Assembly: GCA_965224435.1 (NCBI GenBank)
Contig: OZ245048.1
Span: forward strand, 558,001 to 622,000
DNA: 64,000 bases
From: JAJRQY01 sp965224435
GTDB lineage: Bacteria > Actinomycetota > Acidimicrobiia > Acidimicrobiales > SZUA-35
Direction: 5' to 3'
Shown: piece after piece, positions 8,301 to 16,746 of the stretch
Numbering within the stretch: position 1 is the stretch's first letter
How the letters are laid out: each line of letters starts with the position of its first letter
Notes under the pieces: model-generated
Told to the model about the DNA's origin: nothing
Seen by the model: the letters and a program-made list of their open reading frames with translations, nothing else
Database searches by the model: none
Position numbers and translations under genes: made by a program

Positions 8301-10161
8301 CATAGACCAAGCCAGGCAAGTCAGCATTGCCAGCCAGGAAGACAAGCAGGCTGGCGACGCCCGCCCAGCGAAGCGGAGACCGGTCGCGGCTGGAACGGAC
8401 AATGGCAACAACGATCCACGGCGCAATTGCATAGCTCACATAGAGAGGCGACGGAAGTAGATAAGACGCGGAGAATGGCCCGAATGCGTAGATGACGCCA
8501 GCGATCAGAGTGGCTGGTAAATCGGTCCTACCCAATACTCGAACCAACACCATCGCTCCGCTGGCGGCCGCAGTAAGCAATACCGCGTGGAGCAAACGCT
8601 GGTTGACCCATGCAGGCGCTCCGAGCGCCGAGATCATGGAAGTGAAGAGCACAAGGCCGGGCCAGAACTCCTCGGCTGCCCTCCCCAAATCTCGAGTCGT
8701 GTCCCACGCGATGAAGCTACGGCCGAACCGCGCCCCTGGGTTGACGAAGAGTTCGTATCGGGCATCAGCAACATAGCGACCAGGCACGGCCAGCAGGGTG
8801 AGGGTCGATGTCAACGCAAGACTAAGGAAACCAAGAACTGGAATCTTGTTCACCAGTGACATGGCTTGCTCGTGGCCTAGCCGGGTTGGCAGGGCAGGCT
8901 CAACGTCGGAGGAGATATTGTCTGAAGACCGTGGAGTCTGTTCGGTGGCCTCAGATGCGCCGGACAAGAGTTGTTGGTCAAGGACTCCTTCGGTTTTGGC
9001 CGGCAGCTGTTCGTCGTCTCCCGAGGATGAATGGTCAAGATGAGACAACTTGCTGTCAACAACGCGCGAAATTGTCTTCTCGACTCGATGATGCAGAACG
9101 AAAGCGAACGCGACGGTCAAGAAGAGCGAGATGATCGCAAGAGGCAATCTCGGCATGTCCCAATGGGCTCTGATTTCGTCGATGACGACGGGGTGAATGA
9201 GATAGATGCCATAAGAAAGAGGAGCGAGCCAGGCCAACAAACGCGAAGAAGCAGTTGTCGTGGTACGCCCGGCGCTGGCATCGGGCAAGATGGCTGCGCC
9301 CATGAGGCAGAGACTCGTGAGTCCTTGAAGCAGAAATTGCGAGTGGGCCTGGAAGGGAGTGGTGGCGACAAAGCCACTTGGAATACCGATTCGGGTGACC
9401 GCCCAATAGCTTGCGAATCCGGCTAGGAGCATCGGCTTCGGGTAGCTGGCCAATCGTCGGACGGTTATCGGGACTTCCGCAACACGCCAATATGTGACCA
9501 GGATCGCGAAGACGATACCGACAGCGAACCAGTCCAAGTAGGCCGGCATCCAAAGAAGCTGACCTTCTCCTCTTGGGTGATCCAACGCCCAGATCCGAAA
9601 GACTATTGCCAAGCTGGCTAACCAAGAAAATCCGAATAGTTGAACGATGAGCCGGGTGCGGAGGTTCCGATCCCTTCCGGACCAGCGAAGGACAGCAGCG
9701 ATACTTGGCAGAAGGAAGGAGAACCAAAGCTCGATCGAGAGCGACCATGCAACGAAGGGTGGTATGAAGACTAGGGCCCCGCGGAAGTTCTGAACAAGCG
9801 TGTAGGCCGTGAGGTAGTCCCCGAAGCTGTTGGCTCCGCCTCGCCCAAAGACGAAGAGGTGCACACTCAACACCACCCAGTAAAGAGGCAGTATTCTTGC
9901 TGCTCGACGGAGTATGAATCGCCGGGAGTTGATCTGTGGACCGACCCCGAAGGCCCATGCGGCGAAGGGTCGATAGATCAAGAAACCCGAAAGGGCGAAG
10001 AAGAGCGAGACGGCTGAACCACCCAGCGGGATCGTCCACTCGCCGATGGCGCCCGATGGTTGCTCAATCGACGAGATGTGAAACCCGAAGACGGCTAGGG
10101 CTGCGAGTGTGCGATAGCTCGCCAGGGAGGGGACCCAACCAGCCTCGGGCGTGGTGCTCAC
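5290..10161 (-). CDS. Acyltransferase-3 fused to AftD-like GT-C arabinofuranosyltransferase
   Basis: One uninterrupted frame of 1623 residues. Residues 1 to about 370 form an acyltransferase-3 (OafA-like) domain: YRTLAALAVFGFH at the start, FFALSGFLIYRP, RRAARILPLYW and about ten helices. A polar acidic linker of about 65 residues follows. From about residue 434 an AftD-like GT-C domain begins: many helices, YAFGPFSAS, FGFRSSHKAG and GRVLVLPGS...WGS. Then comes a large outside region with a discoidin/F5-8C-like module (NSETSWRI...LLQVLRVQLL) and a last helix cluster. AftD enzymes add arabinofuranose to envelope arabinans; acyltransferase-3 proteins O-acylate sugars. The GTG start at 10161 overlaps the upstream stop. 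An in-frame ATG at 8862 could also give the second half alone. Confidence 0.85.
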   Translation of the reverse strand: MSTTPEAGWVPSLASYRTLAALAVFGFHISSIEQPSGAIGEWTIPLGGSAVSLFFALSGFLIYRPFAAWAFGVGPQINSRRFILRRAARILPLYWVVLSVHLFVFGRGGANSFGDYLTAYTLVQNFRGALVFIPPFVAWSLSIELWFSFLLPSIAAVLRWSGRDRNLRTRLIVQLFGFSWLASLAIVFRIWALDHPRGEGQLLWMPAYLDWFAVGIVFAILVTYWRVAEVPITVRRLASYPKPMLLAGFASYWAVTRIGIPSGFVATTPFQAHSQFLLQGLTSLCLMGAAILPDASAGRTTTTASSRLLAWLAPLSYGIYLIHPVVIDEIRAHWDMPRLPLAIISLFLTVAFAFVLHHRVEKTISRVVDSKLSHLDHSSSGDDEQLPAKTEGVLDQQLLSGASEATEQTPRSSDNISSDVEPALPTRLGHEQAMSLVNKIPVLGFLSLALTSTLTLLAVPGRYVADARYELFVNPGARFGRSFIAWDTTRDLGRAAEEFWPGLVLFTSMISALGAPAWVNQRLLHAVLLTAAASGAMVLVRVLGRTDLPATLIAGVIYAFGPFSASYLLPSPLYVSYAIAPWIVVAIVRSSRDRSPLRWAGVASLLVFLAGNADLPGLVYALVPALLAWLALLIFQPTTRRPLGVFSVASMLLTGLASSAMLAKTAAGSAALSHRLIETESPEAVASASSFAESLRGMGFWLSYFRLSPIPLRSQGHLFLDNWFMVAITFVPLIAGVAALARQHRRANLLALGWVLSAVVLMSGPHPTTDPSPYGRVLLSLYEQSDFAFGFRSSHKAGVGLALGTAVLGASGLSNLAASLSSRLRSATWLPAVLVTSLLLTLSQPFWRTPLYDPAFSSVDLPDHWVETAQWFEENPPAGRVLVLPGSTINGYRWGSVGDDLLDPIVPSRLTASTLPLSTPLSADLTEALNQLATSDSYTAGTLAPIASRLGISHVVIRNDLDWEIQGLARPRDLTQLRAETDLVQVAAFGDQGLFSVSPLDPEPDPIERELPAVEILAIHDEGAPIGPQPTIDFARIAEDGSPRQIVLSGDGFGFLQAASQGLLEGKHPVRYSATLDNEELVELAADIALLIVTDTNLQRERRISYYGFDEVPLLKSEAALSDTANHWLPDFTQSGSSTTVDITAGTVQSSVDVWLLGEVSQPQAAIDGNSETSWRIPILAQGEAQTWSFSFHEPQLLQVLRVQLLDEGIRAKDIEVRLDGSLVAIERNDQVLEVHPKGAFKQVDISFMQLQAGIDAVGIREVEFDGSAVPLTTTMPNDIARQALADPNLATALQATPLSLIFGHDYQSGTVLNRSFELWRDESFTLSSEIESTSTSGRCNTNILRIDDEPIPVRFVPTGNGRGHLSLCASVQSIDLAAGVHHLEFRPFADDEFAPIRLDSAHEGLAPVQRVRIEPSGNAIQVDAGDLVLFNAAFDPGWAISSDGTLEPVAMDTLTAWLVPESADIQLPYHQSATTLRWTLWLTAIGLGGCVVLIFSPQRRFASAGSRLVTTELEPMIQLGRFRSSVGPLTLGLLCYFFVGPFGLLGGLLGLILRRRHSVQVLFWVGAGGLALVALSSAWPLLWTADSFIDASGEAHLARAVVGFLIVAGSSALRVNRDELSQ

Positions 10162-11108
10162 TCTCCGGCGTTACTTGTGGAGTCGTGAAGTGCGTAGTAT
10201 TCGTCGAAGGCGCCGCCGGTCGAAGCCACGCTAATGACTCCCGATGACGTGGCTAACTCAAACGTCGGGTCAGCGATGACGATAGTGGGCGCTCCGTTGA
10301 CAAATATCCGAATTTCTGGCCCGTCCATCAAGATGGAAACCCGCGCGCCGGGTTCAGTCGATGCCAGTCCGATCGACTCTGACCTGATGGATTCTCCCTC
10401 GACCACCAGATTGAGGTTCCAAGTTCCGAATTCCGGAGCGGCGATGAGCGACCAATGGTTGAAGATGTCAACAAACCGGAAGATGAGACCGGTTCCAGCT
10501 GACGTCGTTGCGACGGTTGCCCCCACTGTGCCGTCTGACCAACCGGTGTCGATCAGGGCAATGCCCACCTCTCCCTCATTTCCTGCACTAATTGTGGCCA
10601 GGCCAGACTCAAGAATGAACGATGTCCCTAGAGCACTCCATTGGCTGCCATCGGGAGTTTCACCGGCCAACTCATCAACGTCGTCGCGTCCGAAGTCGTC
10701 GATGTGGCGTTCGGTGTTTGGCAACTCTGCGGCGACTGCCGTCGCTCGCTCATGAGCAGATCTCGTACCCAAGTACCATCCAAAGCCCAATAATGCGGCG
10801 ACGAACATCAAGCCAACAGCGATGAGTGTTGGAGTTAGCCCTTCGTCGCTGTCATGGAGGTTTTCAGACCTTCGTTGAGATTCTACGAGTTCCTTGCCGT
10901 AGCCGTCAACGCGGACATAATGGATGGTCTCTGTCCGTACGATCCGGTCCCCAGGATGCAGGGCGGCTGGAGATATGGACTGACTATCGAGCTCGATGAG
11001 CATTCCACCTGGCTGCTCGTCATCGTCAATCCAGCCCTGGTGCTCGTTGTCATCGGGCTGGTTCGGCTCACCGCGCTCGGCTTCTTGATTGGGTTTGGCC
11101 TTACTCAC
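10158..11108 (-). CDS. Single-pass membrane protein with lectin-like (LamG/DUF1080-like) ectodomain
   Basis: A 316-residue protein. The GTG start at 11108 is chosen because it overlaps the flippase stop in the usual GTGA manner; the frame is open further up, but that part would lie inside the flippase gene. The first about 110 residues are polar and cytoplasmic, one helix follows (TLIAVGLMFVAALLGFGWYL), then an exported domain of about 180 residues. Its pattern (FRFVDIFNHWSLIA, GARVSILMDGPEIRIFVNG, ending in FDEYYA) resembles the concanavalin-like jelly rolls of LamG or 3-keto-disaccharide hydrolase families. It is held between flippase and acyltransferase/GT-C genes by four-base overlaps on both sides. 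It may bind the growing glycan; this is inference. Confidence 0.72.
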   Translation of the reverse strand: MSKAKPNQEAERGEPNQPDDNEHQGWIDDDEQPGGMLIELDSQSISPAALHPGDRIVRTETIHYVRVDGYGKELVESQRRSENLHDSDEGLTPTLIAVGLMFVAALLGFGWYLGTRSAHERATAVAAELPNTERHIDDFGRDDVDELAGETPDGSQWSALGTSFILESGLATISAGNEGEVGIALIDTGWSDGTVGATVATTSAGTGLIFRFVDIFNHWSLIAAPEFGTWNLNLVVEGESIRSESIGLASTEPGARVSILMDGPEIRIFVNGAPTIVIADPTFELATSSGVISVASTGGAFDEYYALHDSTSNAGE

Positions 11109-12388
11109 ATCATCACTCCAGTTCGGCTGTTTCGTGAGAGATCCAGGGCCACGATTCCAATAGCCATTGAGATCACATTTGCGATGAGCCACACCATGGT
11201 CGCCCCCCAAATGGGATTGCCAGGTATGAAGAGAAGGCAACCACCGACGGATGCAATGGCCAGCGTCCAGGTGATGAGGTTGGTGGATCGGGCATCGTGG
11301 GCGAGTCTGGCCTCAGTCAAGCAAACCGAGGTTACGCCCCAGCAGAGGGAGGCCAGCAGAAGCCAGGGCAGTATTTCAGACAGGTCAGCGTAGCCAGGCC
11401 CCACCATCGCAAGGACAGACCTCCCCAACACGAGGCTTCCGAGCCATGCCGCTAGGCCAATTGTCATATTGACCCGCAGGGTTAGGCGAAGACGGTTCGC
11501 CCTACCACCGCTCTGCAGGCTGGTCTCGGACAGTAGTACTTGTGAGAGAGTCTGAGGGACAAGAGCCACCATCAGACCGATGCCCCATATCAGGTAAAAG
11601 GCAGCGTTGAGCGATCCGGGAACCCGTAGAGATACGAGAAAAGGCACGACGTAGTAAGGGGCTTGGGTGGCCATGGCTGCTACATGCTGGGTCAGGAAGA
11701 ACTGCCGATTGGCAGGCTGAAACGAGCGGGGTGAAATCAAGTGAATCTCACCGCGAACTACTAGCCATATCGCGGTGACGAGGCCTGATAGTGCGATCGG
11801 GCCGATGGCGAGGATCACAATCCAGGTTGCTCGAGAATGAAGAGGGTCGATCAGCAGCAGCGGAAGGCGGAGAGCGACGGGAATAGCGCTTCGGGCAAAG
11901 ACCCACCGCCAACGACGTAGCGACATGAGGCGAGCATCGACTCCGAGGGTCAACCCGGCACCGATCGCGCCAATGGCGAAGAACGGCGCAAGTCCTGTTG
12001 CGCTCATGCCCGCGAGAGTCGACCATTCGTCGCCAGCTAGAAAGGGTGCGAGGGTTCCAAGAAGCGCGGCGCCGATTGCAGTGGCAACGATTCCGGCTCC
12101 GGCGATATTGCTAGCAGCGGCTTCTGACCCGGTTCTCGCTATCAGGAGAGGTAGCCCGATAGCTGTGATGACAACAGTGAGCTGAAGTAGTGTGTACCAC
12201 GCCGTTGCCACGCCGACGATCTCGGTCTGGGGAGTCGTGGCCGCGGCGAGAACCCAGAACGCGAACCCGCCAACCGAAACAAAAGCGACGGTGAGGAGGG
12301 CCCAAATCGATCCGCGCCACAGATCCACATCTCTGCGTTGTCCGGCGGGTGGCCCTGGTTCCTTGGAGGTAGAAACAGGGTATGTCAT
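11105..12388 (-). CDS. Wzx-like polysaccharide flippase
   Basis: A 427-residue protein with about twelve to fourteen hydrophobic helices and few charged residues, in the pattern of the MOP/polysaccharide-biosynthesis exporter family. The N-terminal region holds GSIWALLTVAFVSVGGFAFWVLAA and then repeated glycine/alanine-rich helices. Such proteins turn lipid-linked oligosaccharides from the inner to the outer membrane face. It is the first gene of the three-gene - strand operon, whose remaining members have domains outside the membrane, which fits a flip-then-modify order. The start is the ATG at 12388; a longer upstream extension would cut into the divergent promoter region. Confidence 0.82.
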   Translation of the reverse strand: MTYPVSTSKEPGPPAGQRRDVDLWRGSIWALLTVAFVSVGGFAFWVLAAATTPQTEIVGVATAWYTLLQLTVVITAIGLPLLIARTGSEAAASNIAGAGIVATAIGAALLGTLAPFLAGDEWSTLAGMSATGLAPFFAIGAIGAGLTLGVDARLMSLRRWRWVFARSAIPVALRLPLLLIDPLHSRATWIVILAIGPIALSGLVTAIWLVVRGEIHLISPRSFQPANRQFFLTQHVAAMATQAPYYVVPFLVSLRVPGSLNAAFYLIWGIGLMVALVPQTLSQVLLSETSLQSGGRANRLRLTLRVNMTIGLAAWLGSLVLGRSVLAMVGPGYADLSEILPWLLLASLCWGVTSVCLTEARLAHDARSTNLITWTLAIASVGGCLLFIPGNPIWGATMVWLIANVISMAIGIVALDLSRNSRTGVMM

Positions 12389-12573
12389 GTGTCACATAGA
12401 TTACTCGTCGGTAATAACGATCCGCAAGAAGAGTGTTGCCCTTCATTGGGCGACAGTCTCTAGGTCGTTGGGACCAGGGAGCACCGGGATTCCTTGGAGC
12501 ATGAATTAGTCCGAAAGCCCCAATTCTGATCAATCGTTTGCGATGCCGGAAGAAAATCAACCACTATTGAACT

Positions 12574-13326
12574 GTGAATCGACTGCAGCGACCCTCACTT
12601 GACGACATCAGAGTGCTCGTCGAGAGTGTTCAAGGATGGATGACCCCGTGTCAAACGGCGACCCTTTACGAGGCGGCCACGGCTTGTCCGGAGAACGGAA
12701 AGATCGTCGAGATTGGTAGTTTCCAGGGTCGCTCGACCATCGTGCTTGCTGCGGCAGCTGATGAGAGCATCGAAGTTGTTGCCATTGATCCTCACGCTGG
12801 GAATGATCGATGGCCCCAGGAATTTGAAGGGTCCGCGGCCCTAGCTGCCGATGATCATCAGATCTTCACAACGAACTTGGCGACAGCTGGCGTCGCGGAC
12901 CAGGTAACTCACATTCGGAAGTTCTCCGACAAGGCCCACGGCGATGTGCTTGGCGAGATCGACGTTCTCTACATCGATGGAGCTCACCGCTACGCGCCGG
13001 CCTTGTCTGATATTCGGTCTTGGGGAGACAGGGTCAAGGATGGAGGAACACTGCTCATCCACGATTCCTTCTCTTCTATCGGCGTGACATTGGCGATCTT
13101 GCGACACCTCCTCTTCGGTCGGCGGTTTAGGTATGTCGGACGCTCTCGTTCTATGACCATCTATCGAGCGGACCTTGCCCGGTCCAGTGTCCTGGGAAAT
13201 GCTGGTCGACAGCTCGCTCAGATTCCCTGGTTTGTACGGAACCTAGCCCTGAAACTCGCGCTGACTTTGGGACTTGGCAAGCTTCTGGCGAAGGTGGGCC
13301 GAGATGTCCCCGAGTGGCCGTACTAG
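12574..13326 (+). CDS. Class I SAM-dependent methyltransferase (Methyltransf_24 type)
   Basis: A 250-residue enzyme. Motif I is KIVEIGSFQGRST around residues 44-56, followed by VVAIDPHAG and DVLYIDGAHRYAPALSDI, the aspartate and histidine signature of the Methyltransf_24 family. Members often act on sugars or cephalosporin- and macrolide-type substrates. The GTG start at 12574 opens with NRLQRPSLDD. The gene is divergent from the flippase with a 185-base gap that probably holds promoters for both. The C-terminal about 50 residues are basic and hydrophobic and may sit on the membrane. Sugar methylation in the glycan locus is inferred. Confidence 0.85.
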   Translation: MNRLQRPSLDDIRVLVESVQGWMTPCQTATLYEAATACPENGKIVEIGSFQGRSTIVLAAAADESIEVVAIDPHAGNDRWPQEFEGSAALAADDHQIFTTNLATAGVADQVTHIRKFSDKAHGDVLGEIDVLYIDGAHRYAPALSDIRSWGDRVKDGGTLLIHDSFSSIGVTLAILRHLLFGRRFRYVGRSRSMTIYRADLARSSVLGNAGRQLAQIPWFVRNLALKLALTLGLGKLLAKVGRDVPEWPY

Positions 13327-13457
13327 ACGTGGTGCGATCGTTTCATCGGACGGGCCTCAGGCGAGGTATGGCCACAGCGTGTTTCCTCGTTGTCTAGTCC
13401 CCACCAAGTAGGGTCTCGGGGGTTCGGTTTCTTGTTGGAATCTGGCAAGCTCAAGCG

Positions 13458-14360
13458 ATGTCCACACGGCAATTGATCACCACCTCGGAGGGCAGCCAAG
13501 AAGGGAACTTTGGACGGTCTGAATGGGGACTGCTGCTTTTCGCAGGAACAACTTGGGGTGCCTCGTTCCTCTTCATTGCTGAAGGACTTGAGGCCTTCAC
13601 CCCCGCCCAGGTCGGATTCCTGCGAACCCTCTTTGCCTTCCTGACACTGGCGTTGGTGAAGAAGGCCCGGGTAGCTGCCATTGACCGTGAAGACTGGCCT
13701 CGAATCGCATTACTCGGTTTCTTGTGGATGGCTTTCCCGTTCTTCCTCTTTCCCTTGGCCGAGCAGCGGGTGTCGTCCAGCTTGGCCGGCATGCTGAATG
13801 GGGCAGTCCCCCTAATTGCCGCCGCTGTTGCTGCGTTCTTGCTTCGACGCTTGCCTGGTCCGAAGCAGATTGCCGGACTCCTGATCGGATTCATCGGACT
13901 GATTTTGATCACCTTGCCAGCCTTGGGCCAGGGGTCGAGTTCGGTTGCCGGAGTTGGTCTGATAATCATTGCTTTGCTGTGTTACGGGGTCTCCATCAAC
14001 CTGGTCGTGCCCCTAACCCAGAAGTACGGAGCCCTGCCTGTTCTGTGGCGGGCCCAGCTTGTGTCTCTGATCTTGAGTACCCCTGGGGCGGTTTGGGGCC
14101 TGAGAATCTCCAGCTTCCGATTCACGTCCTTGTTGGCGATGGTGGCGCTTGGTGTCGGTGGGACTGCTTTGGCTTACGTTGCCCTGTCGACGTTGGCCGC
14201 TCGTGTTGGATCGACTCGGGCTTCGGTCACCATCTACATCGCTCCGCCAGTGGCGCTTCTGCTCGGTGTGCAATTGCGAAGCGAGGCCTTCGAGCCAGTG
14301 AGTGTTGTGGGAACTGCCATCGTTCTTGGTGGAGCCTGGCTTACCTCGCGCTCTGAGTAG
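13458..14360 (+). CDS. EamA/DMT-family transporter
   Basis: A 300-residue membrane protein with ten predicted helices arranged as two five-helix EamA repeats. Landmarks are WGASFLFIAEGLEAFTP in helix 1, the glycine-rich end of the first repeat (LIGFIGLILITLPAL) and PPVALLLGV in the second. Members export amino acids, sugars or other metabolites. The ATG at 13458 is preceded by a short gap after the methyltransferase. It is not obviously part of an operon. The substrate cannot be read from sequence. Confidence 0.88.
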   Translation: MSTRQLITTSEGSQEGNFGRSEWGLLLFAGTTWGASFLFIAEGLEAFTPAQVGFLRTLFAFLTLALVKKARVAAIDREDWPRIALLGFLWMAFPFFLFPLAEQRVSSSLAGMLNGAVPLIAAAVAAFLLRRLPGPKQIAGLLIGFIGLILITLPALGQGSSSVAGVGLIIIALLCYGVSINLVVPLTQKYGALPVLWRAQLVSLILSTPGAVWGLRISSFRFTSLLAMVALGVGGTALAYVALSTLAARVGSTRASVTIYIAPPVALLLGVQLRSEAFEPVSVVGTAIVLGGAWLTSRSE

Positions 14361-14446
14361 CGAGTAGTCCAACGACCATTTGCGAGCTGGCGGCTCCGGA
14401 GACAGTTGCTGGCCGGGGTGGCAACTGGTCAGCTACGGTTCCGTCG

Positions 14447-16714
14447 GTGAAGTGCTGGACCCAACGACCGCGACACTGGGTCGCGTTCTCTCTCGCGTTT
14501 GTACTCGTAGCTGGAGCTTGTACCTCGGATTCGGGTCCCAGTCCCAGTTCTGATTTCGGTCCGAGTGCCGGCCCTGATGCTGATGGAGTTGAACTGCCAG
14601 CGGGATCGACGAACTGGTCAAGGTCAAATCCGGGTGGTGGCGGTTCGTTTGGCGGAGCGGCTATCGGGCCCCAGGGTCTCCTGGTGGTAGTCAGCGATTT
14701 GTCTGGCGCCTACATCAGCCGCGACGACGGCCAGAATTGGTCCAGTGTTGGTGCAGCACAAGGTCTTCTTGCCACCCACACCTCCTCGGTTGTCCTTGAT
14801 CCCTCCGACCCTGACCGTGTTTATGTCGGCACCGACGAAGGGGTCTTCGTTTCTGATGATGGCGCTCAGCAATTTGAGGTGGCAATCGAGGGTGGATATG
14901 CCACCGCTCTAGTTGCCGGCGGGTCTGCGAGCTCAGGAACACAAAACAATGTGGTGTATGCCGCGGTCACGGCCAGCTTCGATTCCAACGACGCCGAGAT
15001 ATGGCGAAGCACTGGTGATGAGTTTGTCCGCGTTGACTCGGACTTGCCGGGTGGACTGGTGGTTCTTGCCATGCGTGTGGATCCGAACAATATTGACCGG
15101 GTTCTGGCCATTGCTGGTGAGGGCAGGTTCGCAAGCGGCCCGCAAGAGGCTTGGCGCAGTGTTGACAGTGGCTTGACATGGCACCAGATCGGAGCCGACC
15201 TTGGAGCAGCATTTGACGCCCAGTTCGCTCCATCGGCGACGATACCCGATCGAGTATTGCTGACGACGCGTGTCCCGGATGGCTCTGGCCCAGACGGCGA
15301 CAGCAACGGTGCCCTGCATGTTTCTGATGATGGCGGTGAGACCTGGCAACAGCTCCATGATGCAACCGGGATGATCTGGGCTTCTCCTGCGGATGCGGAC
15401 CAGATCAGGCTGATCGACGTTGAGCATCAGTTCCCGTGGGATGAGCGGCAGGGAGTTTGGGAGAGCCGTGACGGCGGCCGGACGTGGGATCGAGTTGGCT
15501 CTGTTGAGGATTGGGACAAGGGCTGGTCCACGGCCTACTGGGCCTACGGGGCTCCATTTGATGGCTTAGTCAAGACCTTGACGTTCGACGCCAACGATCC
15601 GGATCGAGCAATCTGGGTGAATGGGCAGTTTGTGTACCAATCCACCGACGGCGGTGCTGGGTTCGATCCCCTCTTTACTGATGAAGTCAGCGATGGATCT
15701 TGGCGTTCTCGTGGAGTCGACAATGTGGTTATCGCCGACGTCGAGATCGGCCAAGCGGACCCGAACCTCTGGCTTGTCGGCTATTGGGATCTCGGGTGTT
15801 TCCGCAGCCTTGACCAAGGATTGAGCTGGGAAAACTGCAATGACGCCGAGCTGAGTGGCACCTGGGAAGGATCCGGCGGCTTCATGCCAACGGTACTGAC
15901 CGACCCCGACCGGCAGGGAGTTGTTTGGGCTGCGCTGGCTCAGGACTGGGAAGAACCAGCAACCCTGGTTCGCTCAACCGAGTCTGGTCGTGGCGATTCC
16001 TGGGAACGATCAACTGAGTCGATCGGGTCTGACGTGTTCGGACTCTCGCTTGACCCGACGAGTGAGCAAAGCAATCGGACCCTGTTCGTCACGATCGAGG
16101 GTGATGTGTTCCGCAGTAGCGACGACGGACTGAATTGGCACCTGGTCCTGGACTGTGACGGTTGCCGCGAGACTGCGGTGACGAGCAGCGGCATGGTCTT
16201 CGCCGGTGGTGAGGTTGGCCTGTGGCGCTCGACTGAAGGTGGGGTAGAAGGAAGCTGGGATGAGGTTGGCGTCGATGCCATGAGCGGTTCGGTGAGTGGC
16301 CCACCCTGGTCATTCCGTTGGAACGGGATCACCTCAATCGTGACGAGTTACCAGGACGAAGGCTCAGGCGAGGAGCTTTTCGTCACCGTCTTCGCTGGTG
16401 ATGGAGAAGATGGTGGTTTGTATCACTCCGACGATGGTGGTGACTCGTGGGAGCTGATCCATCCCAACGCCTACGCCCGTGCCGTTGTTGTTGACCCAGG
16501 CTCTGGTCAGATCTGGCTTGGCTCATCGTCGGCCTTCGATGCTGGCGGATTTGATCCCCAATCGGTAGGCCTTGAGACGAGCAAAGACGGCGGGAAGAAT
16601 TGGACCGTGGTTGAAGCCGGCCTGTCCTTCCCCCTCGTGAGCGATCTGGCTTTGGCCGGTGACCGACTGTTCGTTGGCTCACCTGGTGTTGGGTTATCTA
16701 TCGGTCAGCAGTGA
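14447..16714 (+). CDS. Asp-box (BNR/sortilin-like) beta-propeller lipoprotein
   Basis: A 755-residue exported lipoprotein. GTG start; a signal peptide ends in the lipobox VAGAC with the lipid-carrying Cys at residue 25, followed by a Ser/Pro-rich linker. The rest is a chain of Asp-box repeats of the form S-x-D-x-G-x-x-W: SRDDGQNW, SDDGGETW, SRDGGRTW, SLDQGLSW, SSDDGLNW, SDDGGDSW and SKDGGKNW, at least seven in all. These build one or two beta-propellers like those of sortilin (VPS10) and photosystem II assembly factor-type proteins. No sialidase catalytic Arg triad was identified, so enzymatic activity is doubtful; carbohydrate or protein binding at the outer membrane face is more likely. Confidence 0.85.
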   Translation: MKCWTQRPRHWVAFSLAFVLVAGACTSDSGPSPSSDFGPSAGPDADGVELPAGSTNWSRSNPGGGGSFGGAAIGPQGLLVVVSDLSGAYISRDDGQNWSSVGAAQGLLATHTSSVVLDPSDPDRVYVGTDEGVFVSDDGAQQFEVAIEGGYATALVAGGSASSGTQNNVVYAAVTASFDSNDAEIWRSTGDEFVRVDSDLPGGLVVLAMRVDPNNIDRVLAIAGEGRFASGPQEAWRSVDSGLTWHQIGADLGAAFDAQFAPSATIPDRVLLTTRVPDGSGPDGDSNGALHVSDDGGETWQQLHDATGMIWASPADADQIRLIDVEHQFPWDERQGVWESRDGGRTWDRVGSVEDWDKGWSTAYWAYGAPFDGLVKTLTFDANDPDRAIWVNGQFVYQSTDGGAGFDPLFTDEVSDGSWRSRGVDNVVIADVEIGQADPNLWLVGYWDLGCFRSLDQGLSWENCNDAELSGTWEGSGGFMPTVLTDPDRQGVVWAALAQDWEEPATLVRSTESGRGDSWERSTESIGSDVFGLSLDPTSEQSNRTLFVTIEGDVFRSSDDGLNWHLVLDCDGCRETAVTSSGMVFAGGEVGLWRSTEGGVEGSWDEVGVDAMSGSVSGPPWSFRWNGITSIVTSYQDEGSGEELFVTVFAGDGEDGGLYHSDDGGDSWELIHPNAYARAVVVDPGSGQIWLGSSSAFDAGGFDPQSVGLETSKDGGKNWTVVEAGLSFPLVSDLALAGDRLFVGSPGVGLSIGQQ

Positions 16715-16746
16715 CCATTACTCAGTCCTGACTCTGGCCAGCGGGT

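Noticed and set aside
5290..10161. Frameshift or missing stop joining two separate genes
   Set aside because: The frame is continuous, the linker is polar and domain-like in composition, and no remnant stop or ribosome site is obvious; separate internal starting at 8862 stays possible but is not needed.
13322..13398. ACTAGAC/GTCTAGT inverted repeat after the methyltransferase
   Set aside because: Seven bases separated by 63 is within chance in a window of this size, and no further pairing extends it.
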